From positions 1 to 56,314 of the forward strand of contig JAKOXM010000311.1 of the NCBI GenBank assembly GCA_029781095.1: a DNA stretch of 56,314 nt. Direction: 5' to 3'. Source of the stretch: Bacteroidota bacterium. Its GTDB lineage: Bacteria; Bacteroidota; Bacteroidia; Chitinophagales; Saprospiraceae. The position numbers and the translations under genes were made by a program. Of the stretch, positions 9,631 through 18,193 are shown piece by piece. Under the pieces are notes generated by a model. That model was not told where the DNA came from. It saw only the letters and a program-made list of their open reading frames with translations, and did not search any database. Every line of letters begins with the position of its first letter. Position 1 is the stretch's first letter.

Positions 9631-9792
9631 TAAGTACCCGGACATATCTGATTTATAAAATAAACGCAGGGATTTTGAGACAAGACAAGGCATTTTTTGA
9701 GGGCATAGCAGCGCTACGGCTGAAAAAAATAACGAAGTATTGGCGCAAAAAACCAAAGCGGATTTTATCAATCAGATATGTCCGGGTACTTA
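9631..9792. mobile_element. MITE-like element with ~31-bp terminal inverted repeats
   Basis: TAAGTACCCGGACATATCTGATTTATAAAAT (9631-9661) versus reverse complement of 9762-9792 with a single mismatch; no ORF inside; TA at both ends. Confidence 0.6.
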
Positions 9793-9820
9793 GTTTTGCC
9801 GATCCCCGATTTACATCTGC

Positions 9821-11920
9821 ATGAAAAATCGGTCCACATTTTTTGTCCTTTTTACAACGGCATTTTTACTGCCTGCCATTTTACATGCCCAGGCTACCCT
9901 GGCCGATTCCCTTGCCCGTGCACTTTCCACAGCTGCTCAGGACACGCATCGCGTTATACTTTTAACCAATTATGCGTGGGAAATCAACGAGTTACACACT
10001 GACGAGGCCGCAGCCCGTCTGCAGGAAGCGATCGCGCTGGCGCAAAAACTGAATTTTCCCAGAGGCGAGGCAATCGCCTGGAACGGCATGGGCGTCGTGG
10101 AAGAGATAAGGGGGGATATGGTAAAAGCCGAGCAGTATTATAGAAAAGCGCTCCGGCTGCGTCGCGCCCTGGGTGATCCGAAAGACATCAGTTCCTCGCT
10201 AAACAACCTCGGCGTGCTGTTCGAAATGCAGGGGCGTTTCGATTCCTCACTGGCTTTTCAGCGTGAAAACCTTGCCATCCAGCGCGAACTGGGTGACACC
10301 GTCCGCATTGCGCGCGCACTGTTTAACATAGCCGGCGCTTACCAGGAGATGGGCCTGTATCCGGAGGCGCAAAGAGATTTGCTGGAGGCCCGCCTGATAC
10401 TGGAATCCCAAAAAGATCAGGATGGCATTGCCAAGGTCTACACCATGCTGGGCCATATTCAATACGAGCTCGACCGCTACCCGCAGGCGCTGGTCTGGTA
10501 TAATCGCGCACTCCAGATGCGCGAAAAACTGGATGATCCTGCGCGTCTTGCCGAGGCCCTCGGCGATTATGCCAACGCCCTGGATGAACTGGATTCGTCC
10601 AGGGTTGCCATTAGATACTACATGCGGGCGCTCGAAATCTGGAAACGCCTCGACGACCTGCCCGGCCAGGGCAATGTGTACACAAACCTCGCGGATGCAC
10701 AGAAGCACCTTGGAAATTATGCCATTGCCCTTGAATACCTCCGGCGGGCAGAGGAAATATTCCGCCCGCTCGGCGACATTCAGATGCTGATGGAGGTGTA
10801 CAATACCACGGGCGACACCTATGGCCGGGCCGGCAAATTTGACAAAGCCCTCGACTATACACGAAAGTATTATACCATCGCCCTGGAAAGCGGCGATGAA
10901 AAATATATTCAAAGTGCCTATAAAGACTTCGCCGAAGTGTACGCCGGCATGGGTGATTACGCCACGGCGTACGACTGGCGGGTGAAATACGACAATTACC
11001 GTTTTTCCAAGATCAACGAAAAGATCAGTTCGGAATACGCCCGTAAGGAAGGATTGTTCGAAGACCAGAAGAAACAGGAACAAATAGAAAACCAGAAACG
11101 GGAACTTCGTGTACGCGGAGCCGAACTGGCATCGGCACGCACGCGCCAGTTCGCCCTGCTCGGAGGAGCGGCGGCGCTCCTGCTGCTGGCAGCGCTGCTG
11201 TTCAACCGAAACCGCATTCGCGCTCGCGCCAACCGGGAACTGGCAGCCAAAAATGAAGCCATTCAGCAGGAACGCGAGCGGGCGGACGGGCTGCTCAAAA
11301 ACATCCTGCCGGAAAAAACGGCTGAGGAACTCAAGGCGCACAACTTTGTACAACCGGTTCGTTATGATTCCGTTACGGTGATGTTTACCGATTTTAAAGG
11401 GTTTACGAAAATTGCGGAACAAGTATCGCCGGAAACCCTGATCGCCGAACTCGACAAATGTTTCCGGCTTTTCGACACCATCGTTGAAAAATACGGCCTG
11501 GAAAAAATAAAAACCATCGGCGACGCCTATATGTGCGCCGGCGGGCTACCCACACCAAACAAAACCCACCCCGTTGACACCGTCAAGGCGGCACTCGAAA
11601 TGCAAAACGAATTGCGGGCATTGATGCAGCAACAATCTGCCGAAGGCAAACCTGTGTTTGAAATGCGGATCGGCATCCATACGGGCCCGGTGGTGGCGGG
11701 CGTCGTAGGTAGTCACAAATTCGCCTACGACATCTGGGGCGATACGGTGAATACCGCCGCCCGGCTGGAGCAGGGGGGCGAAACCGGCAGGGTCAATATT
11801 TCAGAAACGACTTACCAGGAGGTGCGTCATGTGTTTCACTGCACGTTCCGGGGCAACCTCTCCGCCAAAAACAAAGGGGAAATTGCGATGTATTTTGTGG
11901 ACAGCGGTAATCCGCAGTAG
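9821..11920 (+). CDS. TPR-repeat protein with transmembrane segment and C-terminal class III adenylate/guanylate cyclase domain
   Basis: 699 aa; multiple TPRs (AEQYYRKALRLRRALGDPKDISSSLNNLG...), TM FALLGGAAALLLLAALLF, cyclase DSVTVMFTDFKGFTKIAEQ...KTIGDAYMCAGGLP...RIGIHTGPVVAGVVG. Confidence 0.93.
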   Translation: MKNRSTFFVLFTTAFLLPAILHAQATLADSLARALSTAAQDTHRVILLTNYAWEINELHTDEAAARLQEAIALAQKLNFPRGEAIAWNGMGVVEEIRGDMVKAEQYYRKALRLRRALGDPKDISSSLNNLGVLFEMQGRFDSSLAFQRENLAIQRELGDTVRIARALFNIAGAYQEMGLYPEAQRDLLEARLILESQKDQDGIAKVYTMLGHIQYELDRYPQALVWYNRALQMREKLDDPARLAEALGDYANALDELDSSRVAIRYYMRALEIWKRLDDLPGQGNVYTNLADAQKHLGNYAIALEYLRRAEEIFRPLGDIQMLMEVYNTTGDTYGRAGKFDKALDYTRKYYTIALESGDEKYIQSAYKDFAEVYAGMGDYATAYDWRVKYDNYRFSKINEKISSEYARKEGLFEDQKKQEQIENQKRELRVRGAELASARTRQFALLGGAAALLLLAALLFNRNRIRARANRELAAKNEAIQQERERADGLLKNILPEKTAEELKAHNFVQPVRYDSVTVMFTDFKGFTKIAEQVSPETLIAELDKCFRLFDTIVEKYGLEKIKTIGDAYMCAGGLPTPNKTHPVDTVKAALEMQNELRALMQQQSAEGKPVFEMRIGIHTGPVVAGVVGSHKFAYDIWGDTVNTAARLEQGGETGRVNISETTYQEVRHVFHCTFRGNLSAKNKGEIAMYFVDSGNPQ

Positions 11921-11942
11921 CAAAGCCCTACCCTGAGCCTTT

Positions 11943-13292
11943 CTATGATTTCTTCAGTTCATCCAGCCTCCCGGAGGCCTTGAGGAGTTTGAGTACCGCG
12001 AGTTTGTAGGCAAAAACCTGTTGCCAGTAATTCGTTTCCGCTTCGGAAAGTGCTGTCTGGGAATTGAGCAGGTCCGTAAGCGACATGACCCCTTCCTTGT
12101 ATTGCAATACAAGTTTATCAGTGATCTCCCGTGCCAGCGAAACGTTGTCCGTTTGCGTCTGAAGGGCATCAAGGGCGTTATGTAATTGCTCGCGTGCCTG
12201 GATGAATTCGAGCATTTTGGCTTCATCGACCTGGCGCATGTCTTCTTCCAGTTTCTGCGCATCCAGTTTCAGCAGGCGTACTTTCCGGATCCGGCGAAAC
12301 CCGTCGAATATCGGAATATCAACCTTAAGGCCGAATGCCACAGCGCCATACCAGCGACCTTCGGGGTCAAAAATACGCGCGTCGTCGCGCTGGGTCTGAA
12401 ACAGCCCTGTAGCATACGCACTAAGGCTGGGAAGCCCCTGTGCCCAGAGGCTGCGAGTCTGAATACGGTTGAGCTCGATATTGTGAAGCAGCAACAGGTG
12501 CTCTGTGGTATTCTTGGGCTCGAGAACGAGCGATTGCCAGCGCAGGGAATCGGCAGCCGGGTTGGTCATTTCTTCCAAAGGCTCAAGCCGCTCGTCGTTG
12601 GGTACGCCGCACAGGTACTGAAGCGCCTGGCGGAGCGAGGCGATCGCGGTCAGCAGGTTCTGCCGCTGGGTCTGGAGGTTGGTGCGTGCCACGCGAATGC
12701 GTTTGACGTCGGTCGGAATGGCATAGCCATTTGCCAGTTGCAGTTCCGCTATTCGTTGCAATGCGTCCAGTTTTTCCAGATTGGCATCCATCGCCCGCAG
12801 AAGCTGTTCTGTTTGAAGGGTCTGGTAAAATACAGTAGACGTGCTGTACAACACGCTTTCCTCGGTCTGATTGATCAGCAGGTCTGAGATCGCCCGGCCT
12901 GCATTGATAGCCGGTATGCCTCGAAAAAGGGATTCATTGTATATCTGTTGCTCGACAGTTACCCCGCCCATCAGTTGCCAGGGCCGGCCGAACTGCGCCG
13001 GGATATAAGTGCCGTCGGCCTGACCGAACAACTCGCCGGGCAGCAGTTGTGTAGGCAGCACGGGCGAATATTCAAACCCAACTTTTGCACTGATCTGTGG
13101 ATATGCAGCGCTGCGGCTTTCGCGCAAGCGCAGTTCAAACCCCTGCCGGTCGAGGCGTGCTTTTTTTAACTGGGCGCTGTTGGTCATTGCCATATCAAGG
13201 CACTCAACCAGCGTAACACGGCGAGCAGGCGATTGGGCATCGGCCATTCCGATAAAAAGTGCCCATATAAGGATAGAAACCGAACTTTTCAT
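11943..13292 (-). CDS. TolC-family outer membrane efflux protein
   Basis: Signal peptide MKSSVSILIWALFIGMADAQ; long helical repeats and C-terminal LxDLLNSQTALSEAETNYWQQVFAYKLAVLKLLKASG; start at 13292 preferred over 13316. Confidence 0.88.
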   Translation of the reverse strand: MKSSVSILIWALFIGMADAQSPARRVTLVECLDMAMTNSAQLKKARLDRQGFELRLRESRSAAYPQISAKVGFEYSPVLPTQLLPGELFGQADGTYIPAQFGRPWQLMGGVTVEQQIYNESLFRGIPAINAGRAISDLLINQTEESVLYSTSTVFYQTLQTEQLLRAMDANLEKLDALQRIAELQLANGYAIPTDVKRIRVARTNLQTQRQNLLTAIASLRQALQYLCGVPNDERLEPLEEMTNPAADSLRWQSLVLEPKNTTEHLLLLHNIELNRIQTRSLWAQGLPSLSAYATGLFQTQRDDARIFDPEGRWYGAVAFGLKVDIPIFDGFRRIRKVRLLKLDAQKLEEDMRQVDEAKMLEFIQAREQLHNALDALQTQTDNVSLAREITDKLVLQYKEGVMSLTDLLNSQTALSEAETNYWQQVFAYKLAVLKLLKASGRLDELKKS

Positions 13293-13377
13293 GAAGACAA
13301 AGGTACGTCGCAGCATCTGGCTGTATATGACAAAACCACCTGAGTTTTGTCACTGCCATACAATTTGCCTTGCCAAA

Positions 13378-13785
13378 TCACTCCCAAACGCGGGATTTTC
13401 GGTAGGCGACGCCCCGAAAAAAAGCCACCGCAGAGCCATCCTGCCTGACAACCTTTATCGCGTAGTTTGAAACGGCATTCCCGAGGTTTTCTTCCGTTGC
13501 GGTTGCTGTCAGTATGTCATTTTCAAAAACCGGCGCCACGTGTTCGATACTGCAGTGGATCGAAACGGCATGCCGGCCATGCGAATTACAGGCAAATGCA
13601 AAGGCGCTGTCGGCAAGCGAAAAAGTAATGCCGCCGTGCGCCACGCCGAATCCGTTGAGCATTTCCGCCCTTACCCGCATGGTGAGCGCGCAGGTGCCTG
13701 CACCCACAGACACGAGCTCCATCCCCATCCATCGACTGTACGGGTCGTTATCGAACATGCGGTGAAAAACTTCGAGCGGCGTCAT
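13378..13785 (-). CDS. PaaI-family hotdog-fold thioesterase
   Basis: 135 aa; MLNGFGVAHGGITFSLADSAFAFACNSHG. Confidence 0.88.
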   Translation of the reverse strand: MTPLEVFHRMFDNDPYSRWMGMELVSVGAGTCALTMRVRAEMLNGFGVAHGGITFSLADSAFAFACNSHGRHAVSIHCSIEHVAPVFENDILTATATEENLGNAVSNYAIKVVRQDGSAVAFFRGVAYRKSRVWE

Positions 13786-13829
13786 AGGTTGACTTTATCG
13801 GTTAAGCCCGGCGCTTATAAATTCGGCAA

Positions 13830-14987
13830 TCAGTAAAAAGAACGGCCTTCCCGCACCATTTTACGCAGCAGCGGACTGCAGCGATAACGGTCTTCGAGGT
13901 ATTCGACATAGAGCGAATCGAGCTTTTCCACTACTTTTTGTATGCCGATCTCATCTGCCCAGGCGAGCAGCCCTTTCGGATAATTGACGCCCTGCGTCAT
14001 GGCCAGATCGATATCATCCCGGTTGGCAATACGCAGATAAAGCGCTTCGGCCGCTTCATTGATCAGCATGGCAAGGATCCGGTTGGCAATTTCGCGCCCG
14101 AGGGCTTCATTGCGGGTAGGTTCCGGCAGACTGGCTCCTTCGCGGTAATCATAAAACCCGCGGCCCGATTTTCTGCCAAAATAGTGCGCATCAACGAGGC
14201 GTTTTTGGGTAAACGAGGGTTTGTACCGGGGATCGAAAAAGAAATTGGTAAACACAACCTCCGTCACCGCATAGTTGATGTCGTTTCCGATAAAATCCAT
14301 CAGCTCGAAAGGCCCCATTCGAAAGCCGCAGAGCTCGCGCATGGCCCAGTCGATCGTGACCTCGTCGGCGATGCCTTCTTCATAAATCCGGAGCGCTTCT
14401 CCGTAGTAGGGCCGCGCAACGCGGTTGACTATAAATCCAGGGGTGTCCCTGGCGATAACGGTCGTTTTGCCCCAGTTGTCGATCAGGTTTTTCCCGCGCT
14501 CCACGATTTCAGGGTGTGTCTGCAAACCGGGAATGATCTCCACCAGTCGCATCAGCGGCGCCGGGTTGAAAAAATGAACGCCGAGAATCCGTTCGGGGTG
14601 TTTCAATTGCGCTCCCATGGCCGAAATAGACAGCGAAGACGTATTGCTGGCAAGGATTGTCTGTTCGCCCACGATCGCTTCCATACTTTTAAAAGCGATC
14701 TGCTTTTGTTCGATCTCTTCCACGATCGCTTCAATAATGATCGAGCAGGCGCGAAATTCGCTCATGTGGTCCGTAAAACGAATTCTGCTAAAAAGCGAAT
14801 AGGCGTCGGCATCGGTGATCTTACCTTTTTCAACGCCGGTTTTCAGGGAGGCCTGTATGAATTTGCCCGCTTTTGAAAGTGCCATGGTGAGGTTGTCACA
14901 CACCACTACCTCATGCCCTGCTGCTGCGGCTACCTGGGCGATTCCACTGCCCATTGCACCCGCGCCGAGTATTCCTATTGTGTCCAT
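13830..14987 (-). CDS. 3-hydroxyacyl-CoA dehydrogenase
   Basis: 385 aa; GILGAGAMGSGIAQVAAAAGHEVVVCD Rossmann motif, ILGVHFFNPAPLMRLVEII, DTPGFIVNRV. Confidence 0.94.
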   Translation of the reverse strand: MDTIGILGAGAMGSGIAQVAAAAGHEVVVCDNLTMALSKAGKFIQASLKTGVEKGKITDADAYSLFSRIRFTDHMSEFRACSIIIEAIVEEIEQKQIAFKSMEAIVGEQTILASNTSSLSISAMGAQLKHPERILGVHFFNPAPLMRLVEIIPGLQTHPEIVERGKNLIDNWGKTTVIARDTPGFIVNRVARPYYGEALRIYEEGIADEVTIDWAMRELCGFRMGPFELMDFIGNDINYAVTEVVFTNFFFDPRYKPSFTQKRLVDAHYFGRKSGRGFYDYREGASLPEPTRNEALGREIANRILAMLINEAAEALYLRIANRDDIDLAMTQGVNYPKGLLAWADEIGIQKVVEKLDSLYVEYLEDRYRCSPLLRKMVREGRSFY

Positions 14988-15111
14988 AAATCAGGTTTGA
15001 AGTTTTTCAGGGTTTCAGTTTCAGGGTTTGAATTAATGCATCGCAATTAAGCGGCAAACTTACATGAAAACATATTCGCTTAAAAACTTAAAACGAAAAT
15101 GAATCTCAATC

Positions 15112-15149
15112 CCTGTAACCTGTAACCCGAAACCCGGAAACCCGAAACC
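15112..15149. repeat. Short degenerate simple repeat (CCTGTAACCTGTAACCCGAAACCCGGAAACCCGAAACC)
   Basis: Direct reading immediately upstream of ruvC. Confidence 0.7.
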
Positions 15150-15164
15150 TTGTACATTTGCCAA

Positions 15165-15728
15165 ATGGAAGAGCAAAAGACACGTATTTTGGGTATTGAT
15201 CCGGGCACAAACGTGCTGGGATTCGCTATAATCGACGCGGACAAAAAAGCAATAAAGGTTGTGGAAATAGGCGTTGTAACCTTTGGGCACATCGGATCGG
15301 AGCAGACCCTGAAACTCCGCTACATATTCGAACAGGTACAGGACCTGATCAAACTGCATGCACCTACCGAAATGGCCATTGAACAGCCGTTTTTCGGAAA
15401 AAACGCGCAGTCGATGCTCAAACTGGGCCGCGCACAGGGTGTTGCCATTGCAGCAGGCATGGTGAATAACCTCTCGACGACCGAATATATGCCCAAAAAG
15501 ATTAAAAAAGCAGTGACCGGCAATGGCAATGCCTCCAAGGAACAAGTTGCGGGCATGCTCGAAAACATCCTGAAAACAACTTTCAGCGAGCAATACTTTG
15601 ACGCAACCGATGCCCTCGCCGCTGCCGTCTGCCACTGGTACCAATTTAAAGGGCCGGGACTGAAGCCGGCAAAATCCTTTTCCGGCTGGAAAGCATTTTT
15701 GAAAGAAAATCCGGGAAGAGGGAAATGA
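15165..15728 (+). CDS. ruvC: Crossover junction endodeoxyribonuclease RuvC
   Basis: RILGIDPGTNVLGFAIID, AIEQPFFGKNAQSMLKLGRAQGV, DATDALAAAVCH; start MEEQKTRIL. Confidence 0.95.
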   Translation: MEEQKTRILGIDPGTNVLGFAIIDADKKAIKVVEIGVVTFGHIGSEQTLKLRYIFEQVQDLIKLHAPTEMAIEQPFFGKNAQSMLKLGRAQGVAIAAGMVNNLSTTEYMPKKIKKAVTGNGNASKEQVAGMLENILKTTFSEQYFDATDALAAAVCHWYQFKGPGLKPAKSFSGWKAFLKENPGRGK

Positions 15729-15909
15729 GCATGTTACTCGTTCAAAATGAATGAACCGGTAAGGGCCGAAACCGCTCCCAAATGTGATTTTTTTGCTAAC
15801 AAACCTGAATTTTGGGATAATCACCCTCAACCCTGTAACTTTCGCCCGAAAATCAGTCAAAACAGCTTAACAACATTTCTTTCACCTTACTAAAACTTAC
15901 AAACCAACT

Positions 15910-16290
15910 ATGGCAGTAAAAGACAAATACGCAAGCGTATTGAGCCTTGGGGAACAACTAAACGTTCAAAACGGTCGCGTAGAAGAGCAAAACGGCATTC
16001 TGCGTGTATGGGGCACCGTACAATTCGGTCATGAAAAAGACCAGCTCTGGGATGCCATCAAGGCAGTGGGCGGTGTGAGCCCAACCGATATCGTAGCCGA
16101 CATTCAGGTTGCCAATCCGGATGTCTACGCCATGCATACCGTAACGAAAGGCGAGAGCCTGAGCAAAATCGCCAAGCATTACTATGACGATATGATGAAA
16201 TACAAGCAGATATTCGAAGCCAATCGCGATCAACTGAAAAATCCGGATCTCATCGAGGTAGGCCAGGTACTGCGTATCCCGAATCCGTAA
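15910..16290 (+). CDS. BON/LysM-domain protein (YgaU/Kbp-like)
   Basis: 126 aa; C-terminal LysM MHTVTKGESLSKIAKHYYDDMMKYKQIFEANRDQLKNPDLIEVGQVLRIP. Confidence 0.88.
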   Translation: MAVKDKYASVLSLGEQLNVQNGRVEEQNGILRVWGTVQFGHEKDQLWDAIKAVGGVSPTDIVADIQVANPDVYAMHTVTKGESLSKIAKHYYDDMMKYKQIFEANRDQLKNPDLIEVGQVLRIPNP

Positions 16291-16319
16291 TCTGTATATT
16301 CTACAGACCCGATATATAG

Positions 16320-16357
16320 CGAGCGCTATCCCGTTTTCAGGATAGCGCTCGTTTTTT
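16320..16357 (+). terminator. Rho-independent-like terminator
   Basis: CGAGCGCTATCC...GGATAGCGCTCG followed by TTTTTT. Confidence 0.85.
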
Positions 16358-16408
16358 AAAGCGAGTCCGGGAACCGGGAAAAAACTGCCGGCCGTCTCCG
16401 TCGCCTGT

Positions 16409-17080
16409 TCAGGGGTTGATCAGGTGATCGGAGATATCGGGCCTGTTTCGCGCCTCAAACAGATCCTTTTCAAAAGATGCCGTTCTTAAAACGACGTATA
16501 TCGTGAGCAAAATGGCGGGTATGACCACGAATTCCGCCTGGAGCGCCAGCCTGCTCATCCGGATCATGTTTTCCCGGATATCTTCTGTCTGGAACAACCA
16601 ACCCAGAATATTGACACCGTAATACGAGGCTAACAAACCCGCCCACCAGACCCAAAGGATACCGGGACTGACCGGAGCGATTTTTTCCGGGATATTTCGC
16701 TGCGTTTGCATCCAGATTTCCCGGAAGATAAAAAAGGGCAGGTATAAATTGATGAAAGGAACAAACCAGGCCCCGGCGGCCCAGCCTTCCGTCCGGCTCA
16801 ACCGCACACCGTCCAGAAGATGAAGGTTGAAATAAGCCCGCCGGAACCACCTGATAAAGAAGAAGACCGTAGCGACCGTGCATACCCAATTGGCAAGGAA
16901 CGCAATACTGAGCAGCAGCGCGGCCCCGTAAGTCTCCCCGGCAGTAGCATGCGGATTCCGCATTACCTGAAGCATATACAGGTTGCCATAAATGAGGAAG
17001 CAATTGGACAACAGCAACACCGCGAAGACGCCGGCCGTTGTGCGGGCGCGCGCCTGGTTGGGTCGAAGCATGGTTTCCAT
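16409..17080 (-). CDS. DUF4328-like membrane protein
   Basis: 223 aa; several TM segments; FFIRWFRRAYFNLHLL...RTEGWAAGAWFVPFINLYLPFFIFREIW. Confidence 0.75.
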   Translation of the reverse strand: METMLRPNQARARTTAGVFAVLLLSNCFLIYGNLYMLQVMRNPHATAGETYGAALLLSIAFLANWVCTVATVFFFIRWFRRAYFNLHLLDGVRLSRTEGWAAGAWFVPFINLYLPFFIFREIWMQTQRNIPEKIAPVSPGILWVWWAGLLASYYGVNILGWLFQTEDIRENMIRMSRLALQAEFVVIPAILLTIYVVLRTASFEKDLFEARNRPDISDHLINP

Positions 17081-17105
17081 ACAAATCGGGTTTGGAAAGG
17101 GAACA

Positions 17106-17756
17106 CTATGGCGCCAGCCGTACTATCTTCCATTCATCACCCGCCCGGGTATAGCAAATCCGGTCGTGCAGGCGACTCTCACGCCCCTGCCAGAATTCAA
17201 CCAGCCCGGGTTTCAGCCTGAATCCTCCCCAAAACGATGGCAACGGCAACACTGCCTCGGAGGCATATTCATTTTGCAATTCGCTTACCCGGCTTTCCAG
17301 CACATTCCTGCCGTCGATCGCACGACTTTGCGGGCTTGCCCAGGCGCCGATCTGGCTTTCTTTCGGGCGGCTTTGAAAATAAATGCGCGATTCCTCCGGA
17401 TCCAGCTTTTCCACCGTGCCCTCGATCCGGATCTGGCGCTCCAGTTCCAGCCAGGTGAACAACAGCGCGGCATGCGGATTCAGGGTCAATTCCTGTCCCT
17501 TTCGGCTTTCATAATTTGTATAGAACACAAAACCCTCGTGGTTAAAACCTTTCAGTAAAACGGTGCGGGCGCTGGGACGTCCGTCGGGAGTGGCCGTGGC
17601 AAGCGTCATGGCATTGGGCTCGGGAAGCGCGCTGTTCATGGCCTCCCCGAACCAAACTGCAAATTGGGAGACAGGGTCGGGCAATACATCATTTTCGGAG
17701 AGAGATTCGAGGGCGTAACTTCTGCGCAAAGAAGCAATGTCAGGCAATGTGATCAT
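17106..17756 (-). CDS. pdxH: Pyridoxamine 5'-phosphate oxidase
   Basis: MTLATATPDGRPSARTVLLKGFNHEGFVFYTNYESRKGQEL, RIEGTVEKLDPEESRIYFQSRPKESQIGAWASPQS; start MITLPDIASLRRSY. Confidence 0.94.
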   Translation of the reverse strand: MITLPDIASLRRSYALESLSENDVLPDPVSQFAVWFGEAMNSALPEPNAMTLATATPDGRPSARTVLLKGFNHEGFVFYTNYESRKGQELTLNPHAALLFTWLELERQIRIEGTVEKLDPEESRIYFQSRPKESQIGAWASPQSRAIDGRNVLESRVSELQNEYASEAVLPLPSFWGGFRLKPGLVEFWQGRESRLHDRICYTRAGDEWKIVRLAP

Positions 17757-18193
17757 ACAATACGGATTGAAATTCGGGCCCAAAGATATTATGCGACGCG
17801 CCCCGGGATATACCCGCCCCCGGTTTTAATTAGACGAACAGAACTATTCAATCGGTAACCGCACGTAATTCCGCCCTTAATGCGTGGTTGAAAAAAATGT
17901 AAAAAAATCATCTTTATAGTTTTAAATTATTGGCAATCAATTATTTATAATCAAAATTCGGTTAAATTATTTAATTCGCATTCCGTCATTCAAAGTTGCC
18001 GTTCGGTTACACAGCAAGCGTGTTCGTCTATTTCCGGGAAATACGAATAGGGGGATTTTTAAGTATGCACCATGGGAAGTCGCTCTTTTTCAGATCATCT
18101 CATTCGCTCCAGAAAGCAATTGCGGCTACAGAACCCACATACTGTGTTTCTTTTAATACCAACATTCAATTCATTCACAAATCTCTGTTTCGT

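Noticed and set aside
10247-11422. 391-aa minus-strand ORF antisense to the TPR-cyclase
   Set aside because: Shadow of a confidently assigned coding frame; no family signature.
13378-14987. Phenylacetate degradation operon
   Set aside because: Only a PaaI-like thioesterase and a 3-hydroxyacyl-CoA dehydrogenase are present; no paaABCDE/K/Z genes, so the pathway cannot be claimed.
17996-18193. Extended N-terminus of SusC1 in the ORF track
   Set aside because: Standard signal peptide MKKILLTAGLLLMSVGLAIAQ starts at 18194; the upstream part is AT-rich leader sequence.
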